Positions 1 through 6,144 of a stretch of 11,467 bases of DNA are shown here, piece after piece. The DNA is taken from the NCBI GenBank assembly GCA_963923455.1, contig CAWULT010000134.1, forward strand, positions 1 to 11,467, read 5' to 3'. The position numbers and the translations under genes are program-made. A model generated the notes under the pieces. The model worked only from the letters and a program-made list of their open reading frames with translations. It made no database searches and was not told the DNA's origin. The stretch's first letter is position 1. Each line of letters starts with the position of its first letter. The stretch comes from CAWULT01 sp963923455 (GTDB taxonomy: Bacteria; Acidobacteriota; Vicinamibacteria; Vicinamibacterales; UBA2999).

Positions 1-1
1 G

Positions 2-235
2 CAGCGCGTGGCCATCGCGCGAGCGCTCGCCAACCGGCCCCGGCTGCTGCTGGCCGACGAGCCCACCGGCGAGCTCGACCAGGCGACCGGCGAGCAGATC
101 GCCATGCTGCTCGACCGCGTCAACGCGGACGGCACGGCGCTCGTGATCGTCACGCACGACCCGGCGCTCGCGGCCCGCGCCCGGCGGGAACTGCTGATGC
201 GCGACGGCCGCATCGAGCGCGAGACGCGTCGATGA
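2..235 (+). CDS. ABC transporter ATP-binding protein, MacB/LolD type (3' part only)
   Basis: This is the C-terminal end of an ABC ATPase whose 5' part lies outside the window. The reading frame is open from the window edge. The first residues, QRVAIARAL, follow the ABC signature in this family. The Walker B stretch LLLADEPTGELD and the H-loop VIVTHD follow, and the protein ends shortly after LLMRDGRIE. The DEPTGELD form with a short C-terminus is typical of the MacB/LolD/FtsE group, which powers FtsX-type permeases working on lipids, lipoproteins or peptides at the cell envelope. Its TGA overlaps the ATG of the next gene (ATGA), so the two are very probably co-translated. With an AttH-like protein as neighbour, this ATPase is probably the AttE-like component of an Att-type exporter. 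The matching full-length permease is not visible and could lie upstream. The family call is secure; the substrate is unknown. Confidence 0.9.
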   Translation, partial: QRVAIARALANRPRLLLADEPTGELDQATGEQIAMLLDRVNADGTALVIVTHDPALAARARRELLMRDGRIERETRR

Positions 236-1638
236 TCGGCCGCCTCGCGCTGCGCTCGCTGACGGCCCACCCCGTTCGCAGCCTGGTGCTGGCGTTCGGC
301 TTCGGGGCCGGCGTCGCGGTGATGGCCATCCTGCTGGCCGTGGCCGAGGTGGTGCTCGAACAGGCGCAGTCCCCCGCGCTCGTCGGCGGCGGCGACGTGC
401 TGATCCGGCTGAACCGGCAGGTGCCGGCGCAGGTGCTGCTGTCGGGCACGCTCCAGGCCGACGCCCTGCGCCCGCGCGTGCGCGCGGCGTCGCCCTTCTC
501 GACGACCTACGTGTTCCTGGCGGACGGCGGCGCGCCCACGCGAGTCGCGCTGCGGGCCGGCATCCCGAGCCTCGAGCGCACGCTGGGTGACGACGAGACG
601 AGCCGCGTCGCAGCCTGGCGCGACACGGCGGCCGACGCGGCGTGGACCCGGTCGGACCCGGCGGCCGCGCTGCGGCAGGTCGACCGCTTCCACCCGATCC
701 CGGACGCCCCGGACTGGGCCGACTCGTGGGCCGAGTGGCTGTACTTCAACGGGCGCGGCGCCGACGCGCGGTTCTACCTGACATTCCTCGTCGGCCCGCG
801 CGCCGGGGCGGGCCGGGTGGCCGGCGTGCGGCTGCAGCTCCAGCGCGGCGAGCGCACGGACACCTTCGGCGAGAGCGCCACGCTCACCGAGAGCGATGTG
901 GCGCGGGCGCCCGACCTGACGATCGGCCGCAGCACCGTGCGGCTCGACGGCATGCGGTACCACGTCCACCTGGACCTGCCGGGCCGCGACGGGAGCCGCG
1001 CCGTGGGCGACCTGCAGCTCGACGCGTCACCAGGCCGGCTCGTGCCGCCCATCGAGATCCTCGGCGCACGGGGCTGGCGCACCGGCTACGTGGTGCCCGT
1101 GATGTCAGGGGCCCTCGCCGGCGAGGTGACCGTGGGCGGCCAGACCGTGCGGCTCGACGGCCGCGGCTACCACGACCACAACTGGGGATTCTGGCGCGAC
1201 GTCTCGTGGCAGTGGGGCCAGGTGCAGCACGACGACCTGTCGCTGCTGTACGGACGGGTGTTCCCGCCTGCCGACGCAGCCGACGCCAGGACCATGCCCG
1301 GCTTCGTGGGCGTGCTCGGCCCCGACGGCCCGCTGGGCTACGCCACCAACGTCCAGATCACCGAAACCAGCCGCCCCGACGGACGCCCGGAGACCATCCG
1401 TGTTCGAGCCATCGGCAACGGCCTCGACCTGCTGATGCGGTTCGATGCCCACTCCGCCGTGACGACCCGCATGGCGCAGGGTCCGATGGAGAGCGGCCTC
1501 GACTTCCTGCAGCTGCAAGGGCAGTACGCCGTCACGGGCCGCGCCGGCAGCCGACAGCTCGCCTTCACGGCCTCGGGCGCCGCAGAAACGTTCCGCGGAG
1601 CCGGCCGCACGCCCCCCGGAGCGGCGGCCCCGCGCTGA
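232..1638 (+). CDS. Membrane-anchored AttH/CrtC-like (lipocalin-like) protein of an ABC transport operon
   Basis: 468 residues. The N-terminus (1-16) is basic and leads into one long hydrophobic helix (about 17-43). It looks like the first helix of an FtsX-type permease (LALRSL..HPVRSLVLAFGFG). The remaining helices of a permease are absent. Residues from about 150 to the end resemble the AttH/CrtC-like two-domain lipocalin fold: FHPIPDAPDWADSWAEWLYFNG, then the hallmark YHDHNWGFW at about 313-321, then a Trp/Gln-rich WQWGQVQHDDLSLLYGR stretch, and a C-terminal FLQLQGQYAVTG..ETFRG. AttH partners the AttEFG ABC transporter in other bacteria; related CrtC proteins are carotenoid hydratases, but no carotenoid genes are near. 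It is predicted to be anchored in the inner membrane with the lipocalin-like part outside. The start overlaps the upstream ATPase stop (ATGA). The AttH-like assignment is good; the function is inferred. Confidence 0.8.
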   Translation: MIGRLALRSLTAHPVRSLVLAFGFGAGVAVMAILLAVAEVVLEQAQSPALVGGGDVLIRLNRQVPAQVLLSGTLQADALRPRVRAASPFSTTYVFLADGGAPTRVALRAGIPSLERTLGDDETSRVAAWRDTAADAAWTRSDPAAALRQVDRFHPIPDAPDWADSWAEWLYFNGRGADARFYLTFLVGPRAGAGRVAGVRLQLQRGERTDTFGESATLTESDVARAPDLTIGRSTVRLDGMRYHVHLDLPGRDGSRAVGDLQLDASPGRLVPPIEILGARGWRTGYVVPVMSGALAGEVTVGGQTVRLDGRGYHDHNWGFWRDVSWQWGQVQHDDLSLLYGRVFPPADAADARTMPGFVGVLGPDGPLGYATNVQITETSRPDGRPETIRVRAIGNGLDLLMRFDAHSAVTTRMAQGPMESGLDFLQLQGQYAVTGRAGSRQLAFTASGAAETFRGAGRTPPGAAAPR

Positions 1639-1708
1639 CCGACCCAGCGCGGCAGCGGGCCAGCCGCGCGGCGACGCGCCGCATTTGGCCGAACGACGTG
1701 GGAATCGG

Positions 1709-1729
1709 AACGGACGCCGCCCGTCCGTT
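1709..1729. terminator. Hairpin between convergent genes, possible bidirectional terminator
   Basis: AACGGACG (1709-1716) and CGTCCGTT (1722-1729) form a perfect 8-bp stem with a 5-nt loop. It lies in the 97-bp gap between two convergent genes, where a shared terminator is expected. Neither strand has a strong T-run; the minus strand has a weak pyrimidine stretch after the stem. Confidence 0.45.
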
Positions 1730-1735
1730 GCCGCG

Positions 1736-2164
1736 CTACAGCCCGAGCGCGTGACGCGCCGCGATCTGCGCCCGATGGCGCCGCCGAGACAGGGTCCGCA
1801 GCGTCTCGTCCAGCGGTAGCCGCCCCTGCTCGTACTGGCCGCGCGAGATGCGCGCCGCAACCGCCTGACGCCGGTCGAGTTCCTCACGGAAGCACTGGAA
1901 GCAGAGGGTGCGCGGACGATCGTCGGGCGCCGTGCTGGTGGCCTGCTGGAATCCGTAACGCGCCTCGCTGGTCCGGCAGCTCTTGCAGAGCGGCACGACC
2001 CGCGTGGCCCGAGGCCGGCCGGTCGGGACCGGGATGCGGCGCATCGGACGCGCCACGGGCGCCGGCGCTGCGGCCAGCGCCTCCGCGCCATAGAGCCCGA
2101 GCTGCTGCCCGGCGAGCGAGTCGACCGAAGCCGGGATGGAAACCTGAGAAAGCGCCTGCGCCAT
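1736..2164 (-). CDS. Small zinc-ribbon protein of unknown function
   Basis: 142 residues. I do not recognise the family. Two CxxC pairs (C60-K-S-C63 and C88-F-Q-C91) form a probable four-cysteine zinc site, with 24 residues between the knuckles. Before this is a low-complexity Ala/Pro/Arg linker (about 28-56) and an uncharged N-terminal part. After it comes a basic, probably helical tail with RISRGQYEQGRLPLDETLRTL and the cluster RRRHR. There is no signal peptide or membrane helix, so it is probably cytoplasmic; the basic tail and zinc ribbon would suit nucleic-acid or ribosome binding, but that is speculation. The ATG is well supported by AAGGAGA at 2171-2177, 6 nt upstream. It stands alone on the minus strand, divergent from the coiled-coil gene at 2349. 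Confidence 0.75.
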   Translation of the reverse strand: MAQALSQVSIPASVDSLAGQQLGLYGAEALAAAPAPVARPMRRIPVPTGRPRATRVVPLCKSCRTSEARYGFQQATSTAPDDRPRTLCFQCFREELDRRQAVAARISRGQYEQGRLPLDETLRTLSRRRHRAQIAARHALGL

Positions 2165-2170
2165 GGGATG

Positions 2171-2177
2171 TCTCCTT
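2171..2177 (-). promoter_or_regulatory. Ribosome binding site of the zinc-ribbon gene
   Basis: The minus strand reads AAGGAGA, then 6 nt, then ATG. This nearly perfect Shine-Dalgarno sequence fixes the start at 2164. It stands out because several other genes in the window have no such site. Confidence 0.8.
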
Positions 2178-2310
2178 CGTGTCGCCGGCCAACGCCGTGG
2201 GCCGGAAGTGTGTTCGCGGCCCGCTCAGGGCCACCCTTGGAATCCCGGTGGGGGCCGGACTCGACAGCCGCCCCCGGGAATCCCGTTCTGGGAGACACTC
2301 TACCGAGGCG

Positions 2311-2331
2311 GTGTGACAGCCCAGGTCACAC
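2311..2331. promoter_or_regulatory. Perfect inverted repeat GTGTGAC-N7-GTCACAC, possible operator
   Basis: The 7-bp arms at 2311-2317 and 2325-2331 are perfect complements around a 7-nt centre. The repeat lies in the 184-bp region between the divergent zinc-ribbon (-) and coiled-coil (+) genes and ends 17 nt before the GTG at 2349, overlapping the likely start region of that mRNA. The TGTGA/TCACA half-sites recall CRP/FNR proteins, but the gap between them is 9 nt rather than 6. It could bind a dimeric regulator or fold as an RNA hairpin. I see no convincing -35/-10 pair in the rest of this intergenic stretch. Confidence 0.4.
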
Positions 2332-2335
2332 GCGC

Positions 2336-2341
2336 AGGAAG
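2336..2341 (+). promoter_or_regulatory. Ribosome binding site that sets the GTG start at 2349
   Basis: AGGAAG lies 7 nt before the GTG at 2349. The frame is open further upstream, back to an ATG at 2163, but that stretch crosses the inverted repeat and has no protein-like composition. The later GTG, just before TKAAATDVDTLFRLP, is therefore the better start. Confidence 0.65.
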
Positions 2342-2348
2342 TTTCTTC

Positions 2349-3278
2349 GTGACGAAAGCCGCTGCCACCGACGTCGACACGCTGTTCCGCCTGCCGCTCG
2401 AGGAGTTCACGGCGGCCCGCAACGCGCTGGCCACCGAGCTGAAACGGGCTGGCCGGGCTGAGGAGGCCACGCGCGTCAAGGCGCTGCCCAAGCCCTCCAT
2501 CTCGGCCTGGGGCGCCAACCAGCTGTACTGGCAGCACCGGAGCGTCTTCGACCGGCTGCTCGACGCCGGCGCGCGGTTTCGCGCCGCCCAGGCCGCCCAG
2601 CTGGCCGGCCAGGACGCCGACCTTCGCGGCCCCCTCAACGAGCGGCGGGAGGTCCTGACCGAACTGGCGCGGCACGCCAGCGCGGCGCTGGCCACGGCTG
2701 GCCACCGGCCGACGCCGGGCCTGATGCGGCGGCTGACGATGACGCTCGAGGCCATGTCGGCCTACGCCGTGTTCGACGAGGCAGTCGTCCCCGGACGGCT
2801 CACGGCCGATGTCGACCCACCGGGCTTCGACTCGCTGGCCGCCCTCGTCCCCCAGACCGGCAAGGCGCGGGTGGGAGGGCCGAGCCGGGTGCTGTCGTTC
2901 GCGCGCAGTACGGCCAAGCCCAAGCCGCCGGCCGGCGAGACCGGCGAGGCACGGCGGCGCCGCGAGGCCGCCGAACGCAAGGCGGCACGCGAGGCGGCGC
3001 AGACGGCCGTCGCGGACGCCGCCCGGGCACTCCGCGCCGCGAAGAAGGTGCTCGAGCAGGCCGAAGTCCGGCTGAAGAAGGTGGCTGCGCGCGTGAAGGA
3101 AGAGGAGAAGGCGCGGCTCGCCGCAGAGGCGCGGTTCGAGCGCGCCAGCGCCCGGGCCGAGGCCGCGCGGGAAGAGGCGCGCCAGGTCGCGGAGGCAGCC
3201 GAAACCGCGGCGCAGTCGGCGGAAGACGCCGAACAGGCGCTCGAGCGGTCCCGCGCGGCGCTGGCGGACGTCGACTGA
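2349..3278 (+). CDS. Conserved coiled-coil protein of unknown function
   Basis: 309 residues from the GTG with an AGGAAG ribosome site. The N-terminal half (about 1-190) is globular and helical: DTLFRLPLEEFTAARNALATELKRAG, then RVKALPKPSISAWGANQLYW, then FDRLLDAGARFRAAQAAQLAG. Similar segments (EFTAARxxLxxEL...VKALxxPSxxAWxxN) are familiar to me from uncharacterised proteins of actinobacteria and acidobacteria; this is recall, not a search. The C-terminal third (about 195-305) is almost entirely Ala/Arg/Glu/Lys in long runs without Pro or Gly, and is predicted to form one long charged coiled coil. There is no signal peptide or membrane helix. It is probably a cytoplasmic structural or nucleic-acid-associated protein, but no function can be assigned. 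It converges on ubiX with only 35 bp between them. Confidence 0.8.
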   Translation: MTKAAATDVDTLFRLPLEEFTAARNALATELKRAGRAEEATRVKALPKPSISAWGANQLYWQHRSVFDRLLDAGARFRAAQAAQLAGQDADLRGPLNERREVLTELARHASAALATAGHRPTPGLMRRLTMTLEAMSAYAVFDEAVVPGRLTADVDPPGFDSLAALVPQTGKARVGGPSRVLSFARSTAKPKPPAGETGEARRRREAAERKAAREAAQTAVADAARALRAAKKVLEQAEVRLKKVAARVKEEEKARLAAEARFERASARAEAAREEARQVAEAAETAAQSAEDAEQALERSRAALADVD

Positions 3279-3313
3279 CGCTCGCCGCGAGACCGCCCGC
3301 GCGCTGGCGCCGC

Positions 3314-3910
3314 CTACTCGGACGCCGGCTCGGGTGCGGGCCCGCCCACCGTCATGTCCCCGGTCCAGCGCGTGCCGCCCGGCATGTCCAGGTCGAACTG
3401 GTCGAGCATCCGGCCCACCGTGTGCTCCACGATGTCGTCCACCGATCGCGGGTGGCTGTAGAAGGCCGGCACGGGCGGCATCATCACGGCGCCCATCCGC
3501 GACAGCTTCAGCATGTTCTCGAGATGGATGTCGCTGAGGGGCATCTCGCGCAGCGCCATGACGAGGCGGCGGCGCTCCTTCAGCACGACGTCGGCCGCCC
3601 GGTGGATCAGGCTGTCGCCGTAGCCGTGCGCAATCGCGGCCAGCGACTTCGCGCTGCACGGCGCGACGATCATGCCGTCGGTCCTGAACGAACCGCTCGA
3701 AATCGCGGCACCCATGTCGCCCGGGGCGTAGACGACGCTGGCCAGTGCCTCGACCTGCTCGCGGGTGTACGGCGTTTCGTGCAGCAGGGTCCGCACACCC
3801 CACCGGGTGATGACGAGGTGGGTTTCCACCCCGAGGTCGCGCAGCCGTTCCAGCAGGCGCACACCGTAGATCGAGCCCGTGGCGCCGGTAATCCCGATGA
3901 TGAGTCGCAT
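3314..3910 (-). CDS. ubiX: Flavin prenyltransferase UbiX (Pad1 family)
   Basis: 198 residues, the usual length. UbiX joins a dimethylallyl group to reduced FMN to make prenylated FMN, the cofactor of UbiD-type decarboxylases used in quinone synthesis or aromatic acid metabolism; it acts in the cytoplasm. The sequence shows the flavin-binding N-terminus (GITGATGSIYGVRLLERL), the APCSAKSLAAIAHGYGDSLIHRAADV core, the basic KERRRLVMALREMPL segment and MMPPVPAFYSHPRSVDDIV near the end. All match the family closely. There is no ubiD gene in the window. No Shine-Dalgarno sequence precedes the ATG, and only 25 bp separate it from the divergent rhomboid gene, so the mRNA may have a very short leader. 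The call is secure; which UbiD partner it serves is unknown. Confidence 0.95.
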   Translation of the reverse strand: MRLIIGITGATGSIYGVRLLERLRDLGVETHLVITRWGVRTLLHETPYTREQVEALASVVYAPGDMGAAISSGSFRTDGMIVAPCSAKSLAAIAHGYGDSLIHRAADVVLKERRRLVMALREMPLSDIHLENMLKLSRMGAVMMPPVPAFYSHPRSVDDIVEHTVGRMLDQFDLDMPGGTRWTGDMTVGGPAPEPASE

Positions 3911-3922
3911 CGGCTAACAGGC

Positions 3923-3928
3923 TATCAT
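3923..3928 (+). promoter_or_regulatory. Possible -10 element of the rhomboid operon
   Basis: TATCAT matches TATAAT at 5 of 6 positions and ends 7 nt before the GTG at 3936, so transcription would begin at or next to the start codon. No Shine-Dalgarno sequence is present. I see no good -35 hexamer at the usual distance, so this rests on the -10 alone. Confidence 0.35.
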
Positions 3929-3935
3929 CGACTTC

Positions 3936-4790
3936 GTGTTGAGACGCCAGACCGAGGGGTCCGTGATCTGCACCTCGTGCGGGGTGCTCGTGGGGGTCAA
4001 GGACCCGCAGTGCTACAACTGCGGCCGACGCAACCCGGGCCTGTGGGGGTTCGGGCCGGCCCTGCGGGCCCTCGGCGGCGACCTCGGCTTCACCCCGTTC
4101 GTGATCGGGCTCTGCGCGGTCGTCTACATCCTGACCCTGATCTTCTCGAGGGGCTCGATCGGCATGGGCGGCCTGATGTCGTTCGGCTCCCCGACCTCGG
4201 CGGCGCTCTTCACGTTCGGCGCGAGCGGCGCGCTCCCGGTCTTCGGCGTCGGGCGCTGGTGGACGGTGCTCTCCGCGGCGTGGCTGCACGGCGGCGCGCT
4301 GCACATCCTGTTCAACATGATGTGGGTCCGCGACCTGGCGCCGCCCACCGCGGACGTCTACGGCCCCGGCCGCACCGTGATCATCTACACCGCCGCCGCC
4401 ATCGCCGGCTTCGCGCTCAGCTCGTTCGCCGGCGCCTACCTGCCGCCGATCCTGATGCTGCGCGGCGGCCAGTTCACCGTGGGCGCCTCGGCGTCGATCT
4501 TCGGGCTGCTGGGCGCACTCGTCTACTACGGCCGCCGCAGCGGCAGCAGCGCCGTCGGCAGCCAGGCGATGAGCTACGCGATCATGATGGGCCTCTTCGG
4601 CCTGTTCATGCCCGGCATCGACAACTACGCGCACGCCGGGGGCTTCGTCGGCGGCTTCGTGGCGGGCAAGGTGCTCGACCCGCTCGAGCCCGAACGGATC
4701 GACCACCTCGCCATCGCCGTCGTCTGCCTGGCGCTGTCGGTGCTGTCGATCGCCTTCTCGGTGCTGAACAGCGTGGGATACCTTGGATAG
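3936..4790 (+). CDS. Rhomboid-family intramembrane serine protease with N-terminal zinc ribbon
   Basis: 284 residues. Rhomboids cut membrane proteins inside or next to a transmembrane helix using a Ser-His pair. The sequence shows HILFN (H123, N127) in the second helix region, the catalytic-serine motif GASASIFG (Ser185) and the catalytic histidine in NYAHAGGFVGGF (His233). About six or seven hydrophobic helices follow residue 50. The first 30 residues carry two CxxC knuckles (C12-T-S-C15 and C26-Y-N-C29), a compact zinc ribbon on the cytoplasmic side. The GTG at 3936 is the only suitable start that keeps both cysteine pairs and lies within the 25-bp gap after ubiX. The gene overlaps the next one by 8 bp and appears to head an operon ending with pheA. 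All the catalytic residues are present, so it is probably an active protease; the substrate is unknown. Confidence 0.9.
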   Translation: MLRRQTEGSVICTSCGVLVGVKDPQCYNCGRRNPGLWGFGPALRALGGDLGFTPFVIGLCAVVYILTLIFSRGSIGMGGLMSFGSPTSAALFTFGASGALPVFGVGRWWTVLSAAWLHGGALHILFNMMWVRDLAPPTADVYGPGRTVIIYTAAAIAGFALSSFAGAYLPPILMLRGGQFTVGASASIFGLLGALVYYGRRSGSSAVGSQAMSYAIMMGLFGLFMPGIDNYAHAGGFVGGFVAGKVLDPLEPERIDHLAIAVVCLALSVLSIAFSVLNSVGYLG

Positions 4791-5247
4791 GCCCTTCTCG
4801 CCCGATCTCATCCGGAGCGTGATCGCCGTGATGGGCGCGTACCTGCTCTACGCCTTCACCTCGGAGGTGCTCGAGACGACGCTCGTGCGCGCGCTGGCCG
4901 ACGGGCCCCTCGCGGACGCGCCGGCCTACTTCGCCGTCCGCAACCAGCCGCTCGTCCTGGCCGCGAAGGTGGTGTTCGGGGGGCTCATGGGCATCCTCGC
5001 CGGCTACATGAGCGCCAAGGTGGCCGGCGCGGAGGAAATGGGGCACGGCGCGGCCACGGCCGCGATCCAGACCGCCGCCATGGTGTACGGCTACACGGCC
5101 GGGGAGTTCGCGGCCTTCACGCCGATCTGGGCGCGTGTGGTGCTCGTACTGACCACGGGGCCGGCCGTGCTGGCCGGCGCCGCCATCCGCCGCAAGGCGC
5201 GCCTGGCCCTCGACGAGGGCGGCACGGCGACAGGGGGACAACAGTGA
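4783..5247 (+). CDS. Four-helix membrane protein of unknown function
   Basis: 154 residues with four predicted membrane helices (about 10-30, 55-80, 90-106 and 112-135). A polar loop (38-53) follows the first helix, and the C-terminus is basic then Gly/Thr-rich. I recognise no catalytic motif. The TTG start overlaps the end of the rhomboid gene by 8 bp; an in-frame GTG at 4819 would remove most of the overlap but cut into the first helix, so TTG is preferred. The stop overlaps the GTG of pheA (GTGA). Its position directly after a rhomboid protease makes it a candidate partner or substrate, but nothing in the sequence shows this. Confidence 0.7.
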   Translation: MDRPFSPDLIRSVIAVMGAYLLYAFTSEVLETTLVRALADGPLADAPAYFAVRNQPLVLAAKVVFGGLMGILAGYMSAKVAGAEEMGHGAATAAIQTAAMVYGYTAGEFAAFTPIWARVVLVLTTGPAVLAGAAIRRKARLALDEGGTATGGQQ

Positions 5248-6092
5248 AGCTCGCGTATCAGGGTGAGCCGGGCGCCTACAGCGAGGCCGCCGCGCTGCTC
5301 TACGGCGGCGCCGATGTGGAGACGCTGCCGTGCAAGAGCTTCGACGCCGTCTTCGACGCCGTCTCGCAGGGGCGCGCCTCGCACGGCGTGCTGCCCCTCG
5401 AGAACTCGGTGGGCGGCACGATCCACCGCAACTACGACCTGCTGCTCGAGCACGATCTGGCGATCACGGGCGAGGTCGAGCTGAACGTCGCGCACTGCCT
5501 GCAGGCACTGCCGGGCACGACGCTCTCGGACGTGCGCACGGTCTACTCGCACCCGCAGGCGCTGGCCCAGTGTGAGAAGTACCTGAAGGCGCTCGGAGTG
5601 ACGGTCGAGGCCGTCTACGACACGGCCGGCGGCGCCAAGCTGGTCGCCGAACAGAAGCTGGCCAGCGCGGCCGCCCTCGCGTCGCGCCGCGCCGCAGAGG
5701 TCTACGGCCTCGAGGTGCTGCAGGAAGCCGTGCAGGACTACGCGTTCAACGTGACGCGCTTCGCGATCATCGGCGGGGAACCGGAGCCCGACGCCAACAA
5801 GACCACCGTGGTGTTCTCGCTGCCGAGCATGCCGGGGGCGCTCTTCAAGGCGCTGAGCGTCTTCGCGCTGCGCGACATCAACCTGTCGAAACTCGAGAGC
5901 CGGCCGCTGCGCGGAAAGCCCTGGGAGTACCTGTTCTACGTCGAGGTCGACGCCAAGGCCAGCGACGTGGCCTGCACGCGCGCGCTCAATCACCTCTCCG
6001 AGTACGCCAGCTGGATGCGCGTCCTCGGGTCGTACAAGGGTTCGTACAAGGGGCCCGAGCGCCGGCACGCGCCGCGCCCCGGCGCCTCCTAG
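5244..6092 (+). CDS. pheA: Prephenate dehydratase with ACT regulatory domain
   Basis: 282 residues, the length of the monofunctional enzyme without a fused chorismate mutase. It turns prephenate into phenylpyruvate in phenylalanine synthesis. The N-terminus KLAYQGEPGAYSEAAA, the GVLPLENSVGGTIHRNYDLL segment and the active-site NVTRF (Thr171-Arg172-Phe173) are typical. The ACT domain (about 186-265) carries both phenylalanine-binding motifs, GALF (198-201) and ESRP (218-221), so feedback inhibition by phenylalanine is expected. The GTG start overlaps the previous stop (GTGA) and is preceded by the purine-rich AGGGGGA at 5233-5239. The C-terminus holds a 4-residue tandem duplication, GSYKGSYKG, before a basic tail. 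It is the last gene of the rhomboid operon. The call is secure. Confidence 0.95.
   Translation: MKLAYQGEPGAYSEAAALLYGGADVETLPCKSFDAVFDAVSQGRASHGVLPLENSVGGTIHRNYDLLLEHDLAITGEVELNVAHCLQALPGTTLSDVRTVYSHPQALAQCEKYLKALGVTVEAVYDTAGGAKLVAEQKLASAAALASRRAAEVYGLEVLQEAVQDYAFNVTRFAIIGGEPEPDANKTTVVFSLPSMPGALFKALSVFALRDINLSKLESRPLRGKPWEYLFYVEVDAKASDVACTRALNHLSEYASWMRVLGSYKGSYKGPERRHAPRPGAS
6027..6050 (+). repeat. 12-bp in-frame tandem duplication in the pheA 3' end
   Basis: Two copies (6027-6038 and 6039-6050) of GGGTCGTACAAG/GGTTCGTACAAG differ at one base. Each encodes Gly-Ser-Tyr-Lys. They lie just after the ACT domain, so the extra copy should not disturb folding. Confidence 0.8.
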
Positions 6093-6102
6093 CGCCAGGG
6101 GC

Positions 6103-6144
6103 AGGCCTGCGCCGGTCGTGGGCGAAGGCCCGCCCGCCAGGCCT
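6103..6144. terminator. Nested inverted repeats between convergent genes, possible terminator
   Basis: AGGCCTG (6103-6109) pairs with CAGGCCT (6138-6144), and inside it GGGC-GAAG-GCCC (6120-6131) forms a second small hairpin. The structure fills the gap between the pheA stop and the convergent amidohydrolase stop. There is no T-run, so termination is inferred mainly from position. Confidence 0.3.

Noticed and set aside
232..1638. Carotenoid hydratase (CrtC) function for the AttH-like protein.
   Set aside because: CrtC shares the fold, but there are no carotenoid genes nearby and the gene overlaps an ABC ATPase, which fits an AttH-type role better.
1736..2164. DksA/TraR-type zinc finger protein.
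   Set aside because: The cysteine spacing (24 residues between knuckles) and the absence of the DksA coiled-coil motif do not fit that family.
2311..2331. CRP-type binding site reading of the inverted repeat.
   Set aside because: The TGTGA and TCACA half-sites are separated by 9 nt, not the 6 of the CRP consensus, so a CRP assignment is not justified; it is kept only as a generic palindrome.
1884..4811. A 975-codon open frame on the minus strand, and other long antisense frames such as 5986-8235 (-), 642-1754 (+) and 9898-11262 (+).
   Set aside because: They run across real genes with clear motifs in other frames and have the Arg/Gly/Ala-rich composition expected from shadow frames in G+C-rich DNA. 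No recognisable domains were seen in them outside the stretches where they share the frame of a real gene.
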